NCBI GenBank assembly: GCA_036924285.1 | Contig: JAYKYS010000001.1 | Location: 12,425,501 to 12,489,500 of the forward strand | Reading direction: 5' to 3' | DNA from: Asterella californica | Taxonomy: Eukaryota; Streptophyta; Marchantiopsida; Marchantiales; Aytoniaceae | Length of the DNA: 64,000 nt | Part shown: in pieces, positions 11,975 to 23,640 of the stretch | Numbering within the stretch: position 1 is the first letter of the stretch | How the letters are laid out: every line of letters begins with the position of its first letter | Program-made: the position numbers and the translations under genes | Notes under the pieces: model-generated | Databases searched by the model: none | What the model was told of the DNA's origin: nothing | The model's input: only the letters and a program-made list of their open reading frames with translations

Positions 11975-12372
11975 CGGAGTGTTGGTGCAAGATGGAAAAC
12001 TGTAGCATACGAAAGCAAGAAGTTATCTGGAACGGAGAGTCGATGGCCGACTCACGAGAAGAACTATTTGCGGTGGTTCATTGCTTGAGGAAATGGTGGT
12101 ATTACTTGGGACTTCACAAAACCCAAGTGTGTACTGATAATATTTCGCTCAAGTACTTTGAAACACAAGATCGGGTGACGCCAAAGCAACTACGGTGGCA
12201 TGATACCTTGGCGCTCATGAACGTGGAATTAATCCACAAAGCGGAAAAGGACAATGTGGTTCCTGACGCCTTGAGTCGCAAGGAGGAATATCTTCCATCG
12301 TCAACACAGATTTTGCGAGCTATGTATCCTAAGGAGTCAGACTTGAGAGGTGAATACGTGAAGGTTACATGA
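11890..12372 (+). pseudogene. Chromovirus RNase H, frameshifted
   Basis: RNase H removes RNA from the RNA-DNA hybrid. The start is PVLKLPEFDKPFEVHTDASDYAI (about 11906-11974) with the catalytic D of HTDAS. A later part in another frame reads VAYESKKLSGTESRWPTHEK, and a third frame EELFAVVHCLRKWWYYLG ... VVPDALSRKEEY to a stop at 12370. Two frameshifts (near 11995 and 12055) break it. The final stop overlaps the ATG of the next ORF by four bases, in a different frame. Confidence 0.85.
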
Positions 12373-13802
12373 GCGATGACCAAGCGAAGGAATACTTGGA
12401 ACAACTTAAGCGAGGGGTGAAGTTGCAAAACATGCAGCTAAGACATGGTTTACTCATGTTCAAGCAAAGTCGGGTTTATGTGGGACAAGGAAAACTTAGG
12501 ACCAAGTTGTTAAAAGAATCTCACGATGTGCCCTTATCAGACCATAAAGGAGAAAAGTCCACTTTAGCAGTAATCACTAAAAAGTTTTATTGGCCCCACA
12601 TCAAAGACGATGTTTCCCACTTTGTGAAAACATGCGTAACCTGTCAAGCGAATCGCGTTTCTTATGAGAAGAAACAAGAATTGCTTCATCCTTTGCCGAT
12701 TCCAGCCAGACCTTGGGAAAGCATTAGCATGGACTTCATTACCTCTCTGCCTGACTCGAATGGATACAACGCGATTTTTATGATAGTTGATCGGTTTAGC
12801 AAACTAGCGAAGTTTGCTCCGACCTTGGACACTACAACAGCGTTCACGACTTCTCGCTTGTTCCTAGATACTTGGTGGCGTTCACATGGATTACCTCAGA
12901 GTATTATTTCAGATCGAGACTCTAAGTTCACAAGTGTCTTTTGGAAACACTTGTTCCAAAAATTAGGGACTAAGTTAAAATTTAGTACCGCCTTTCATCC
13001 GGAAACAGATGGGCAAACGGAACGAGTTAACTCGGCTCTGAATCAATACTTGAGGAATTATGTGAGCACGGACCAAAGTGATTGGGCGGAGTGGCTCAGT
13101 CTTGCGGAGTATTGCTACAATTCCACGAAGCATTCGGCAACCGGTGAATCGCCTTTCTTGTTGACTTACGGACGTGAGCCAGAAGGGTCTCTTGACGTGA
13201 CTCTTGCAGGGAGTTCTACATCGGCACGACCAAGAACACGGCAAACATCAGCTGAAGAGTTGGTAATGCAGCGGAGCGAGGAGCAAGTAAAGAAGAACCT
13301 CGAGAAGGCGCAGCAACGATACACGAAGCAGGTAAACAAGCATCGGCGGCAAATGAAGTTTCAAGTGGGCGAAGAAGTATGGTTAAGTGCGAAAAACTTC
13401 ACACTTCCGAAGGAAATATCGGTGAAGTTTTCATCGAAGTTTGCGGGACCTTTTGTCATTGTCAAGAATCCGCACGAAGACATCTATACCTTAGACCTTC
13501 CTCGCGAGTGGCAGTTGCAGCCGACTTTTCATGTTTCTTTATTAAAGAAACACTTCAAAGATGATTTGCGATCGGAGCGCAAACAGGTTCTTAGGCCTCA
13601 ACCTGATGTCGTGCAAGACGAAGCAGAATATGAGATGGAGTCCATTTTGCGATCTCGGTGCAAATCAAACCGGATGGAGTACTTTGTCAAATGGCGTGGT
13701 TACCATTTGAAGGAAGCAACTTGGGTGCCCGAGGAAGATCTCGCACATGCGAGCGAAGCATTGGACCTCTTCAAGCGGAGACAAGGACAACAAGGACGTT
13801 AG
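12369..13802 (+). CDS. Chromovirus integrase with chromodomain
   Basis: A 477-codon open frame. Residues 50-100 hold the HHCC zinc-binding domain (HDVPLSDH ... CVTCQAN). The DDE core follows: first Asp in MDFITSLP (about residue 120), second in SDRDSKF (about 182), Glu in ETDGQTERVNSALNQ (about 218). A GPY-like region then leads to a C-terminal chromodomain (MESILRSRCKSNRMEYFVKW, RGYHLKEATWVPEEDL). It cuts and joins element DNA into the host genome, and the chromodomain is thought to guide it to marked chromatin. The frame is intact, unlike the RNase H before it, so it was probably once part of one pol polyprotein. The ATG is just the first in the open frame, not a proven start. Confidence 0.9.
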   Translation: MSDDQAKEYLEQLKRGVKLQNMQLRHGLLMFKQSRVYVGQGKLRTKLLKESHDVPLSDHKGEKSTLAVITKKFYWPHIKDDVSHFVKTCVTCQANRVSYEKKQELLHPLPIPARPWESISMDFITSLPDSNGYNAIFMIVDRFSKLAKFAPTLDTTTAFTTSRLFLDTWWRSHGLPQSIISDRDSKFTSVFWKHLFQKLGTKLKFSTAFHPETDGQTERVNSALNQYLRNYVSTDQSDWAEWLSLAEYCYNSTKHSATGESPFLLTYGREPEGSLDVTLAGSSTSARPRTRQTSAEELVMQRSEEQVKKNLEKAQQRYTKQVNKHRRQMKFQVGEEVWLSAKNFTLPKEISVKFSSKFAGPFVIVKNPHEDIYTLDLPREWQLQPTFHVSLLKKHFKDDLRSERKQVLRPQPDVVQDEAEYEMESILRSRCKSNRMEYFVKWRGYHLKEATWVPEEDLAHASEALDLFKRRQGQQGR

Positions 13803-14515
13803 CAAGATGAGGACATCTCCTTCCAGCGAGGGGTGAAGAAACGACGAACCATACGAGTAGCAACTTGAGGCGATTTGGGCCGATGGACTTTGTAGCTTTG
13901 ACTTGTGTTTGGAAATAAAGATTCTTGAAAATTGTCTAAGTGTATTGGTAGTGCATGGCTATGACTAGTTTTGATCAGATGCCTAGGATGTTGTCAAGAG
14001 GAGGAACAAAACACACTCAAAGGAAGCGAGCTGGTTTGGATAAGCATCTAAATCAAGACTAAGTCTTAATGTCAAGACTTAGGTTTGCCGTAGCGTTGGC
14101 AAAGCAAGTATGAACTTTCATACTTGTCTTCGGGCTTGGGGTGATCTTGCTTTGCGGTTTTCTAACTGCAAAGTAAACTTAGTCGCGCGTCTAAGTCAAA
14201 TCAGATTGCTACCGGGAAGTGAGTTTCGGGGGACCTCGTAAGTAGGTGTGAATACTTATAGTTAGCAAGTTAGAGTCTTAAGTAGAATGTTTAGAAGTTG
14301 TCAACTAGTTTTGTTTAGGGTAAGCCAAAAAGATAAGGCTTTTCCTGAGACTAGTTGAAATTTTCTAAGTGTTCTAGCGACAACTTAAGACTCAAGCCAA
14401 GAAGGGAATTGCGGGTTAGCTACCAGAATGCAATTCTGACGCCAAGGGGTTGGCTACCCATTTTGAACTTGGTGTTAACTTAAAGGATCATTGTTGATGA
14501 GGGCATCAACCTCCA
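13803..14515 (+). other. Chromovirus 3' non-coding interior
   Basis: Between the integrase stop and the polypurine tract there is no ORF of note. The stretch is G/T-rich and has no recognised feature. Confidence 0.5.
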
Positions 14516-14528
14516 AAGTGGGGGTGAG
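14516..14528 (+). promoter_or_regulatory. Polypurine tract of chromovirus
   Basis: AGTGGGGGTGAG ends immediately before the TG of the LTR. This is the expected place for the plus-strand primer of reverse transcription. Confidence 0.7.
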
Positions 14529-15627
14529 TGTCGCGCCTCTCATTCTCAAGATCAGGCGCAGACGCGAACAACAGAACCCTAGCGGACTTGCGCTAGGTTG
14601 TGAACGCTGCGAGTAAGACTTAACGGCTTGACCAGGAAGTCGGGATCAGATGAACCCTAAGTGGTTCTCTGAACCAAGGTTGGAACCTTGGGTTAGGACA
14701 TAAGGGCCTACCCCAAGAGGGCCCCAGACAAACGCTGACCTAAGGGGACGAGTCTGGGAATGGGCTGAAACATGAGTCTCAGACATAGGTCCGAGACGTG
14801 GGTCCGAGACGCAGACGAACCACAGGGTTCGAATCTGGTCTGGACCACAGGTTTCGGAAAAATGACTAAGTGTTGGAGCTCCAGGGACGTTTTAGGTCGT
14901 GGACAGAGCTCCACATAAGATCTCGAGGCGAGTGAGGTATCATTGGAAAGGTCTCGTCGAGAGCTTTCCAGTGATATATAACACTCCTCGATCTGACCTC
15001 CGAGTTGGAAGTTATGACCGAACCACAATCGGGTTGTGGTATAATTTTCAGGGACCCAAGAGGAGGGCGGGGCCGCCGATCCCCAGAAGTATATATGAGG
15101 GGGGCTCGATGCCTAGGTGGGCCAGGACGAGTCATCCGACCCCAGGGTTCAGCGGGCGGACTCTGGAGGCATGAGGTGATGGCTGGGCCGGTTCCAAGGC
15201 ACGTTTCGATCCAGACTTGGATGTCTGGACTTAGGAACGATGTAAGGGTTGGGGCAAGACTAGGGAACGAGTCGGCGGGTTAGACCACTGTTTGGGAGCC
15301 TAGACCCAGACGGACATCACGGGCGGTTGGGCCGCTAGGTGTGATGGAGGCACCGTTTAGGACCCTGGACTTTATGGGAAGTCCGCTCCAAGTCATATTG
15401 TGACTTGCTCATGTTTGAGATCGATTTAGGCGGATCTAAGTCGAGACTTAGGATTGCTGAGCTTGATGGTTAGGGAGACAGTCCGACTCCGGTCCGGACC
15501 AAACAGAACTAAGGTAAGTGGTGCATGGACGCTAACTTGTGATTGTGTTTGCAGGTTAGCGGTGTAAAGTTTGCGACCTACTGAGTTAGAGCTTCCGCAG
15601 GCGCAACAAGGGGGTAGGTGCGCGAAA
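14529..15627 (+). repeat. Chromovirus 3' LTR
   Basis: It starts TGTCGCGCCTCTCATTC right after the polypurine tract and ends near GTGCGCGAAA at about 15627, giving about 1.1 kb. A second copy (48346-49419) aligns along its whole length, which supports both borders. ATATATGAGG near 15092 could be a promoter core. GTTTGCAG near 15550 looks like a splice acceptor. Family S sequence starts directly after it. Confidence 0.8.
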
Positions 15628-17156
15628 AGATGTGACTTCAGCAGCGCGAGCAGAAAGTTCTGCGGATCAAGAATAAGCTAACTGATCTCGTAGAGGAGAA
15701 GACGACTTGGAGTGCACTGCGGGAAGCCACGAAAGTTCAGGCTGTAGAAGAGAAGAAGCAGCGAGTAGAAGCAGAAGTTCGAGCCAAGGAGATCATGACA
15801 CAGATGGGAAGCGCTTCAGAAGAAGTTCAACTTCACTACCGGAAAGAAGCTTCTGATCCTAGCTCGTACATGAGATGAGCTTCCAAGGAGATGTTAGTGG
15901 ACTGCAAGGAGAGTATGTTCCGCTATCTGGATCGACAGATCAAGGTCCTGAAGACTCTCTGCAGTCTTCTCTCGATTCCACAGCATCGAAAGGATGTAGA
16001 TAGTAGTAGACAACATAGAAAGAGAAACGGCGTCATCGTGCAATCTTGTTTCTAAGCTGATGTGTCGAGGAGTAGTGACAAGAAGTGGATGGAGTGAGCT
16101 TCCAGAAGCCAATGTAACTTCTTCTCGGAGATTGGATTTCAGATTTCATTGTAGAAGCTTTGTCTATGTCTTCTGGGGAGTGTGTTTCATCGAATTCATA
16201 CCCAATTGTGCATGAAAAGTCTTCTTGTTGAGTGGCGGTGATTGTTAGAAGTTGTGCAGAGTCCAAGCTTGTTTGATCCAGTGGAGCACTTCGGATCTAC
16301 GTACGGACTGTCCCATGAGAGATTGATCCCCCGAGTCAGAATAGTCGGAGCAATGATAGAAGAAGCCGAAAGTCTTCTTTTCACAGCAGAAGACGTCATC
16401 CTCGATTGGAAGACAGTGTAATTGTAAGCAGATCTGTAGTCTTCTTCCCCAATTTACTACAAGTAGGGATGGCTTGTTAGTCAAGATCCGGACTAAAAGC
16501 TTGTCGGAATCTTAATTTCTCCTTTTCCTCTTGTTTTCTCTTGTTTGGATTTTGTCTTCTTCGCCCTCTTCTCTTATCTTCCCATCCTCTAAACCTTCTT
16601 CTATTGGGTTACCGAAGCTTCTATTAAATATCAGTGAATGTGAATGTCGTTGTAGTGCTACCGGAAGACCGTTTCCGCAGGAAGAAGCCTAGGAAGACTA
16701 CAAGGGACATACACCTTATGATTAATCTAACCCCGTTGGAAATTGTAAGAGCAATGTGTGATAGGGAGTAGTCATTTGGTATCTACGAAGCAGGGACAGT
16801 CTTTTGGAGGTGTCAGAAGTCGAGTTGAACCTCCAGAAGTCAAGAATTGCTTCGGGAAGATTGTCGTGGAAAGACTGGAAGTCGTGACTTGAAAGCAGTA
16901 ATCGTCTTCTCGAACTTATCAGTGGATAATTGTGTGGTATTTTGAGTAGTAGTTGTATGTTAAGTTCTAGAGCACCTTCTGAAGGGTCTGGAAGCCATGT
17001 GATTTTGTGAGAAGATGGGATTTCTAGACAAATCTCAAGTGTTTGTGAGTTGGGACAGATCTTAGAACTTAGAGTAGCGATACTAGTGTAAATCTTCTTG
17101 GGGAACAAAATATTTTATGCTACAATGGACTAAAGGAGAAATCCTGAGACACTACA
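15628..17156 (+). mobile_element. Repeat family S, copy 1 (5' truncated)
   Basis: This matches the minus strand of 50135-52560: a coiled-coil coding block, a long stretch rich in GAAGAC and CTTC words, and a common 3' end CCTGAGACACTACA at 17143-17156. Beyond that end the two copies differ completely, so it is a true element border. Near 16651 TGTAGTG forms an inverted pair with the terminal CACTACA, which suggests a ~0.5-kb LTR. The second copy is less clear there, so the class stays open. Confidence 0.6.
15632..15878 (+). pseudogene. Coiled-coil gag-like fragment (family S)
   Basis: The frame reads QQREQKVLRIKNKLTDLVEE, then ALREATKVQAVEEKKQRVEA and EVRAKEIMTQMGSASEE, a highly charged alpha-helical coiled coil, up to a stop at about 15878. 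The second S copy encodes the same segment (VEKKQREEAKARAQEIMVQM). At one aligned site TGG here is a TGA stop there. The role is unknown; a structural gag-like protein is an inference from its place in a repeat. Confidence 0.55.
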
Positions 17157-19200
17157 GAACCGAGGGGAAGATCACAGAACTGGACTTTGCAGAACTAGAG
17201 TTTTGTGCTTGGAATTGACGAAGCAGGCCGAGAGGGTGATCTGATATATGATAACACGATCCAATCAATTTTGGACAAAGTGACGAAGTACACCGAGCTG
17301 TTCACGCAGATGCTAGTGAGAACGAATGACTTCAAGGTGGCTTGTTATGGAGATCCATTCAAGAAGACAATCGCGAGGGCTTTGAACACAAGACTTCGTA
17401 CCAGACTAACTGTAGGTACACTTCATTCAGCAAATATTGCCAGAGAAGAAAATCCATGACGAAGATCTTCCATATGCATGTGCAGAAGTTGTATAGCACT
17501 TTCGGCGACGGTGGATCGATGTACTTCGTAACTTTTGCTGTAGTGTTTTATAGGAGTATGCATCTCTTGACACCAGCCGAAAAGACTTATATGGACCGAA
17601 GGCGTTGGAGGACAAAGAGTTGGACTTGGAGTCAATGCCAAGAAGAGAGAATGTGAAGACACTCGCGACTTCTGTAGGACGAGACTAAGAACCAAAGACG
17701 AGACATCACGAGAGGCTGCTTCAAGAAGAAAGAGAAAGTGAATAAGTTAGTAATGGAGACTTTGGACAAAGATCATGAAGAATCGAATGAACCTCAAGTG
17801 CCACAGAAGTCTTTCGTCAGTGGAGATTGTCAACCAAGTGAGATCGAAACAACATCGAGATCAAGAAGAAGGTGCGGAGTAGGAGGACTTGGTATTTCAG
17901 AGAGTCAATATGAGGACAACTGAACTTCAAGAGGAGAGTCAAGGAGGAGGACTTCACCCCAAAGAAATTCATACTTCACAGCATGATGAAGTGATGACTT
18001 CGGCTCAAGGGGACACGAAGTATCGACAAGGAGTTGTAGATGTTCGAGCACACCGTGGAGTTTTTTAGTGGAGTCACATTGTCAATCCTTGCAGAGCTAG
18101 ACATGCAGAAGATAGACGTTTGAAGATGAAGCAAAGGTATCGTTGACCTTGTTAGAATTGATGAACTTTATGTACTTCGAGCATAAAGGCTGGTTGCAGG
18201 AGAAACATCAGCTGATGACGAAGTTGGAAGAGACTTCGAAAGAGATGAAGAAGTTGAATTCAAAGAAGGAGGCTTTATTCCAGACGAAGTCCAAAGAGCA
18301 GATGAAATCTTCGCAGCAAATTCAGGACTTGGTAGCAAAGTTGAACTTGATGACTTCAAGGTTCTATGACATGAAGTCAGAGAGAGATGATCTGCATGGT
18401 AAGGTAGTTGAGTTAGATGAATGAGTTGCGAAGACCAAAGAGATGAAGACTTCGGCGGTGTAGGAAACATAAGAACTTCATGGTGAAGTTGATGGAGTAT
18501 TGACTTCATACTTCACCACCGGGGTTGATACTTCAGAAAAGGAGGTATTGACGTGTCTTCGCACAGAGATGACAACAATAGCAGATCTTTCGGCGAAGAG
18601 TAGAATAGTTAGAGTAGTCGAGAGGATAGTTAGAGAGATAAGAGTGATTAAGAAAACAATTAAGTTGTCATTGAGTAGTATAGCTAGGAATTGCAGTTAT
18701 GTAGAAGAGATACTTCCGTTCCATATTCTAGGAGGACGTGATCGATCGGTGAAGATGTTATTCCTACTTCTTAAGAAGAGAAATCCGTCATCTTCGGGTG
18801 AAGTTGTATATAAGTGTTGTGTTGTTCGTACTTGGGAGCTCTATGTGTTTGTTATTTTGGATTTTTGTTTTTTCTGAAGTTTACGGAACCATTGTGTATT
18901 TGTCTTCTTCGGAGTTTTACCTACGAAGTTTCATAGTGTGTTGTGGTAGGAATGAGACCAGTTGACAAAGTTCTCAACAATTGACATTTGAAATCAGAGT
19001 TTGAGTTTGAGGTGAAGTTTGTTTGGATGAAGTGATTATTTCTGGAAGTTTCTTTGTTGGATAAGTTCTTCTTAGTAGTGCACTTCGTACTTCATACTTC
19101 GTGTTGGTGAGAACTTCGCACGAGATACTCCCGAGAGTAAATTGTATTAGAACAACTTAGTGTGAAGATACTTAACGTTTATGAGAATAGAGGCTACTTA
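17157..19200 (+). mobile_element. Second coiled-coil repeat remnant
   Basis: Broken plus-strand frames rich in K, E and Q lie here, with the same GAAGAC/CTTC composition as family S. ORFs at 17205-17459, 17738-17923, 18143-18424 and 18500-18877 are interrupted by stops. No RT, integrase or transposase motif is seen. It may be a related but different member of the S group. The border with family S copy 1 at 17156 is sharp. Confidence 0.45.
18143..18424 (+). pseudogene. Coiled-coil ORF fragment
   Basis: A 93-codon frame (KHQLMTKLEETSKEMKKLNS, then QQIQDLVAKLNLMTSRFYDM) with heptad-like spacing of L, M and F. The reading continues past a stop into similar sequence. Unrecognised; probably part of a gag-like repeat protein. 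Confidence 0.45.
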
Positions 19201-19310
19201 GTAGCATACAAGGGAGATCTAAGCTTCGCTTGGTGGTCTGGTCTCTACTTACCACCCCGAGGGTAATCGACGGACAAATGATCCTCAACCTTAGATATTT
19301 CCAATCTGCC

Positions 19311-19702
19311 TTACTCGTAAATCTCATCACCTCTCTCCTTTATTCTCCATAGACCTCTCTCTGGCCTGCAATCTTCTCTAGCCTTTGGTCCTCTCACTTC
19401 CGTCTCTCGCTATTGCGTCCTCTCTTGCTTGGATCCAAGCTTGCTATTCGGAGGTCTTCTTTGATGACATCGACGCTACGAAATGGGTCCACCTTCTCCC
19501 TTCCTTCCATTGGCAATCCCCTCTCTCTCTATCATTTCTTCTCCCAGTATTGCATGCTCTGCAACTCCCTTTTTTTGCCAGCCTCATCTCTATTAGATAT
19601 TTCTCCTCTTTGCCAAGCAGCTGCCTTCGTTTGCCTCTCCTCTCTTCAACAACTCAAGGCCCCCTCCCTTACCACTCCCCTAGTCTCTTATTTCATTACA
19701 TC
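19311..19702 (+). mobile_element. LINE fragment, part before the R insertion
   Basis: The overlapping plus frames are rich in L, S and F, as in the region between the reverse transcriptase and the zinc knuckle of plant LINEs, though individual motifs are weak. The main support is position: it stops exactly at the R pair, and LINE zinc-finger sequence in the same orientation resumes after the pair at 22632. Confidence 0.4.
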
Positions 19703-21631
19703 GTGTCGTGGACCAGCTTCTACTTGAAAATCATATTTTGGAGTCTTATATTTTTGCTCCAAAGATACGAACGGAGAGAAATAACGACTTTTTGATCTAT
19801 TTCAGATTCTGACTTTCAGTGCACCAAGTGATAGAGCTTGTTGTTAGGTTCCCAAAGGCACTTCATTTGTTTCATGTGGGTGCTTAATGGTGACGTTATG
19901 AAGTTCGAAAGATAAGAAAATCAAGCTAAACCTTAGCTTACCAATGTTGACTGGATATTTGCGGTTCCTGGCGCTATACTAAGGGCACAAGGGGTCTGCT
20001 TGGTGATAGTCGGGAGAAAACTTCACGTACTGTGATTGACATAAGGAGGCAGCTTAAGGTGTTAATTTGTATCTGCGGCTTGTCGACAGACGGTTTGGGA
20101 GATTGAGAGGTCCAATGTAACCGTGCAAGACTTCATTGGGTTCATATCTGTGTAGGCTACTCACTGGTTAAGATGGTTCGTGAAGAGATGGATTGGGAGG
20201 TGTGTTATATAAGAAATTGAGACGTAAGAAAGAGGATTTGGAGTGCTTCAGTGATCTACGAAGGAGAGTTAGACCGTTTGGACAATTTCGGAATCCAAAC
20301 TTGCTATCCTTGGATCCATAGAGATCAGAACACTGAGTTCTTCAGTGAAGAGGATACAAAGTTTCATCAGACGATTTGAGAAATGTGAGAAAAATTGACT
20401 CACAAGGAGACGCTAACGTCAGATTTTTGATCGTCTATCATCTGAAGTTGGGTTGTTCTTCGTGATCCAACGTGATCAAGGAGTCCTTATCTACGCATAG
20501 AGGAAGATCATACGTAGATCAGAGAATTTGGAGTGACTTACGAAGGAGAGTTAGACCGTTCGGACAGTTTCAGAGTCCAAACTTGCTATCCTTGGATCCA
20601 TAGAGATCAGAACACTGAGTTCTTCAGTGAAGAGGATACAAAGTTTCATCGGACGATTTGAGAGATGTGAGAAAAATTGACTCGCAAGGAGACGCTAACG
20701 TCAGATTTTTGTTCGCCTACCATCAGAAGTTGGGTTGTTCTCCGTAATCCAACGTGATCCGGGAGTCCTTATCTATGCATAGAGGAAGATCATACGTAGA
20801 TCAGACTATTTTGTTGTGCGTGGTGAGTGAAGTTGAGCCGCAAGATTTACGTCAGTTTTTCACTTCCTACTATCAAATTTCTTGTGTGGTTTTGCGAGGA
20901 GAATTCCAGACGGCTTATTTGGAGTCTCGTTGAGTTTAGAGTAGCTAGATCTATCCATCAAAGAAGACAAATATTAGATCAAATGGTCCATTTAGCGGAT
21001 ATATGTGGTTTTAAGTCGCAAGGAGGAGTTTTGGGAAGTTCGATCACCTATGATCAAAAATTGGAGATATCTCGGCTGTCGGGAGTCGGATCTGAAAGTT
21101 CTTGGGACCTATGGAGTCAAGGAGATAGACCTCGTCGACATCTGAAGACTGTTTGGCGAAAGAAGAAAGTTCTCAAATAGATCTTTTACGGTTCTTTTGC
21201 TACGATTTTTGCTCTTTTAGATTCATTAGAGTTCTAGTTGGTTACGTACTGCTTATGGTAGCTAGCTTTGGCTAAGGGCTCGTACATGGATGTTGTTTGG
21301 ACCGAGGTTTGAACCGTGCGATATTGGTGCTAAGCTTTTTGTTAGCAAAAGGATGTTTCTTTTGCTTTGAACTATGCTTATGTAGTTTTAGGTTTAGATT
21401 GAGATTCAGATACTTTTTTTAAGAGGTTGGGTGTAGATTACAAACCACTCAAGTCTAATTCTCATTTTGGTATTCTTAGAGAAAATGAAACAGGAGTGTA
21501 CATAAAATATGAATGGATATATCTTACTAAGTTTATTCTCGTGGTTCTTGCCTCTGTTCAACACACGATATCTGCGCAGCCAGGAACCTCACATTTTCCC
21601 AGACAACCTTCACGTAAAATCTGATATGATA
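19701..21631 (+). mobile_element. Repeat family R, copy 3 (longest)
   Basis: About 1.93 kb, starting TCGTGTCGTGGACCAGC and ending near CTGATATGATA. Comparison with copy 2, which ends CCGACACGATA, suggests the ends were once an inverted pair of about ten bases, ATCGTGTCG...CGACACGAT. LTRs normally run TG...CA and this fits a TGTCG...CGACA LTR, but a terminal-inverted-repeat transposon cannot be ruled out. It holds a 290-bp internal tandem duplication. Its 117-codon ORF (20827-21180) has no recognisable domain. Confidence 0.65.
20236..20820 (+). repeat. 290-bp tandem duplication inside R copy 3
   Basis: ATTTGGAGTG at 20236 recurs at 20526. Both units run through CTTGCTATCCTTGGATCCAT, the AAGTTTCATC block, AGGAGACGCTAACGTCAG and CATAGAGGAAGATCATACGT. 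The units differ by a few substitutions and a small indel near the start. Confidence 0.85.
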
Positions 21632-21636
21632 GGGTT

Positions 21637-22630
21637 CTTCTCTGGTGGATAGATCTGGCTACTTTAAACCTAATGAGACTCCAAACAAGCCATTTGGAGT
21701 TCTCCTTGCAAAACCACACAAGAAATTTGGTTGCAGGAAGCAAAAATTGACGTAAATCGTTCTTCTACGACTCAACTTCACTCACCACGCACAACACAGT
21801 AGTCTGATCTACATACGATCTTCTCTCATGCATAGATAAGGACTCCTTGATCGCATAGACATCAAGAATGAAGAGCTTGGCTCACCGATTAAGAAGAACA
21901 ACCCAACTTCAGATCACAGAACGAACGAAAAACTGATCTAAGCGCTTCCCTACAAGTCAATTTCTCTCACATCTCCTAAATTCTCGGATGAAATTTCATA
22001 TCGTCTTCAATTTCTTGAAGAACTCGGTGTTCTTATCGCAATGGATCCAAAGATAGCAAGTTTGGACTCCAAAACGGTCCCCAACGGTCCAACTCCCCTT
22101 TGTAGATCACTGAAGCACTCTAAAATTCTCTCTATACGTCCCAATTTCTCCCAGAACACATCTTATGATATGTCTCTTCACGAACCATCTTAACCAATGC
22201 GTAGCCTGCACAGATCTAAACCCAATGAAGTCTTACGCATTTGCATTGGACCTCTCAATCTCCCAAATCGTCCGTTGACAGATCATAGATACAAGCTGCC
22301 CCTTTAAGTCAATCATAGTACGTGAATTTTTCTCCCGATGATTTCCAAGCAGCCCCCTTGTATCCTTAGTATAGCATCAGAAACCGCAAAAACTCAGTCA
22401 ACATCGGTAAGTTAAGTTCTAGCTTGATTTTCTCATCTTTCAAATCTCATAACATCATCATTAAACGCCCAAATGAAACAAATGAAGTGCCTTTAGGAAC
22501 CATTTGGTGCAATGATAGTCGAGATCTGAAATAGACCAAAAAGTCATTATTTTCCTCCATTCGTGTCTTTGGAGCAAAATTTAAAACTCCAAAATAGAAA
22601 TTTCAAGTAGAAGCCGGTGGACGACGGGAC
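21637..22630 (-). mobile_element. Repeat family R, copy 4 (inverted, truncated)
   Basis: This is the inverted partner of copy 3. On the minus strand it corresponds to about 19701-20970 of copy 3, with one unit of the 290-bp duplication rather than two. The pair forms a large inverted repeat with only a few hundred bases of copy 3's 3' end at its centre. The outer end reads GGTGGACGACGGGACA. Confidence 0.75.
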
Positions 22631-22631
22631 A

Positions 22632-23640
22632 GCATCCAACTGGTCTCTTCTGGACCTCTCTACATCCTCTTCTCGTTCTTCCATTTTCCTCCAGTAGCCC
22701 TCACATATAATTCTTATGTGTCTCCTCTACCTAGTCAACGGCCCTCAAACTTAACACTCGATGGGGTCTCACTTGCTCTCCCTCCTCGTGGTCTTCCTTC
22801 TGATCTACACTTTGAGCTTCTGTCCTGCATCGACTTGACGGACTCACATTATGGTGTCCCTTGCACCACGCCTATTATACTGGTTCCATGGCATCCTATG
22901 TTACTCGTTCTTCTCATTACTGCCCTCTTTGTGCTCATTCTCAATGTCCGAGACGTCATTTGGCTTGGTACACTCTTGCTCTCCTACTGCTCGAGCTCGA
23001 TGTGATTTTATATTCTGTGCGGTATTGTGGCTCTCTACCGCTACTTCTTTTCTCCGATTCGGCACTCCCTTCTTCTCTTCGCTGTTGGGCGTTGTCTACT
23101 TTGACCATACACTGCAGGTCGTCTTGAGCGCATTGGTGTACGTGGTTATACGACAGTGCTCGACCATCCTTCTCTTTCGGACGAACGCTTCATCTCCTTC
23201 AATATTTTTTGACCCTCCTGCGTCATCACACTGCTTCACGAGCACAGGCCTCCTGTCTCCACAACACCTTACGACGCCTTCACCGCACTACTCGACTTCT
23301 TACTTCTCTCACCTGTTCTTCATACTTTGTTTTCTAATCCTTAACTAGTGGGGTTCTTCTGCTAGGCTTGTGGCCTGCTTGTGGCCTTGTCTGCACCTCC
23401 TTCCACATAGTCGCTGTTGAGACTATGTTAGGCTTTATCAGCTTGCCTCCTTGCCTTCCGTGACTGCGTTGCCACGTCCCCCTTTTGTTACGCATGCAGT
23501 TCTACGGTTTTAATAAAAATAATTCGGACTTGGCATGTATAGGGATTTGGCTCTCCTCCGATGGCTTCTTGTTAAGTCCTTTCTTGCTAATAACATTTCA
23601 CGGGAGTGCCGTCGCCCTTAACTAGAAAAGAAAAAAAAGA
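22632..23640 (+). mobile_element. LINE 3' end with zinc-finger region, frameshifted
   Basis: It resumes LINE sequence after the R pair. Frames around 22850-23060 give YWFHGIL, SHYCPLCAHSQC, SETSFGLVHSC and RARCDFIFCAVLW. These correspond to the C-terminal zf-RVT region of plant LINE ORF2 (tryptophan-histidine, CxxC, ET..H..C, W). The frames shift between these blocks, so it is dead. An AATAAAAATAA stretch near 23515 may be a polyadenylation signal. Confidence 0.6.

Larger units (their letters stand above)
11576..15627 (+). mobile_element. Chromovirus (Ty3/Gypsy with chromodomain), 5' truncated
   Basis: The element runs in the plus direction: end of reverse transcriptase, RNase H, integrase, chromodomain, a ~700-bp non-coding tail, a polypurine tract and one LTR. 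The 5' half (gag, protease, most of RT and the 5' LTR) is missing and repeat R copy 2 lies there instead. A solo LTR of the same family sits at 48346-49419. A chromodomain at the integrase C-terminus defines chromoviruses, which use it to target chromatin. Confidence 0.9.

Noticed and set aside
14824..14840. GGTTCGAATC word like a tRNA B box
   Set aside because: No A box, acceptor stem or cloverleaf around it; it is inside a chromovirus LTR.
16651..17156. Reading TGTAGTG...CACTACA as a CACTA transposon end
   Set aside because: The spacer between the two motifs is conserved in the second S copy, no CACTA transposase is present and no 3-bp target duplication was found.
20827..21180. 117-codon ORF in repeat R copy 3
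   Set aside because: The matching region in copy 2 is not open in the same frame and no domain is seen; it lies in what looks like LTR sequence.
22718..23348. Membrane protein suggested by long leucine-rich plus frames
   Set aside because: The leucine and serine richness comes from CT-rich LINE sequence; zinc-finger motifs of LINE ORF2 appear across the frames.
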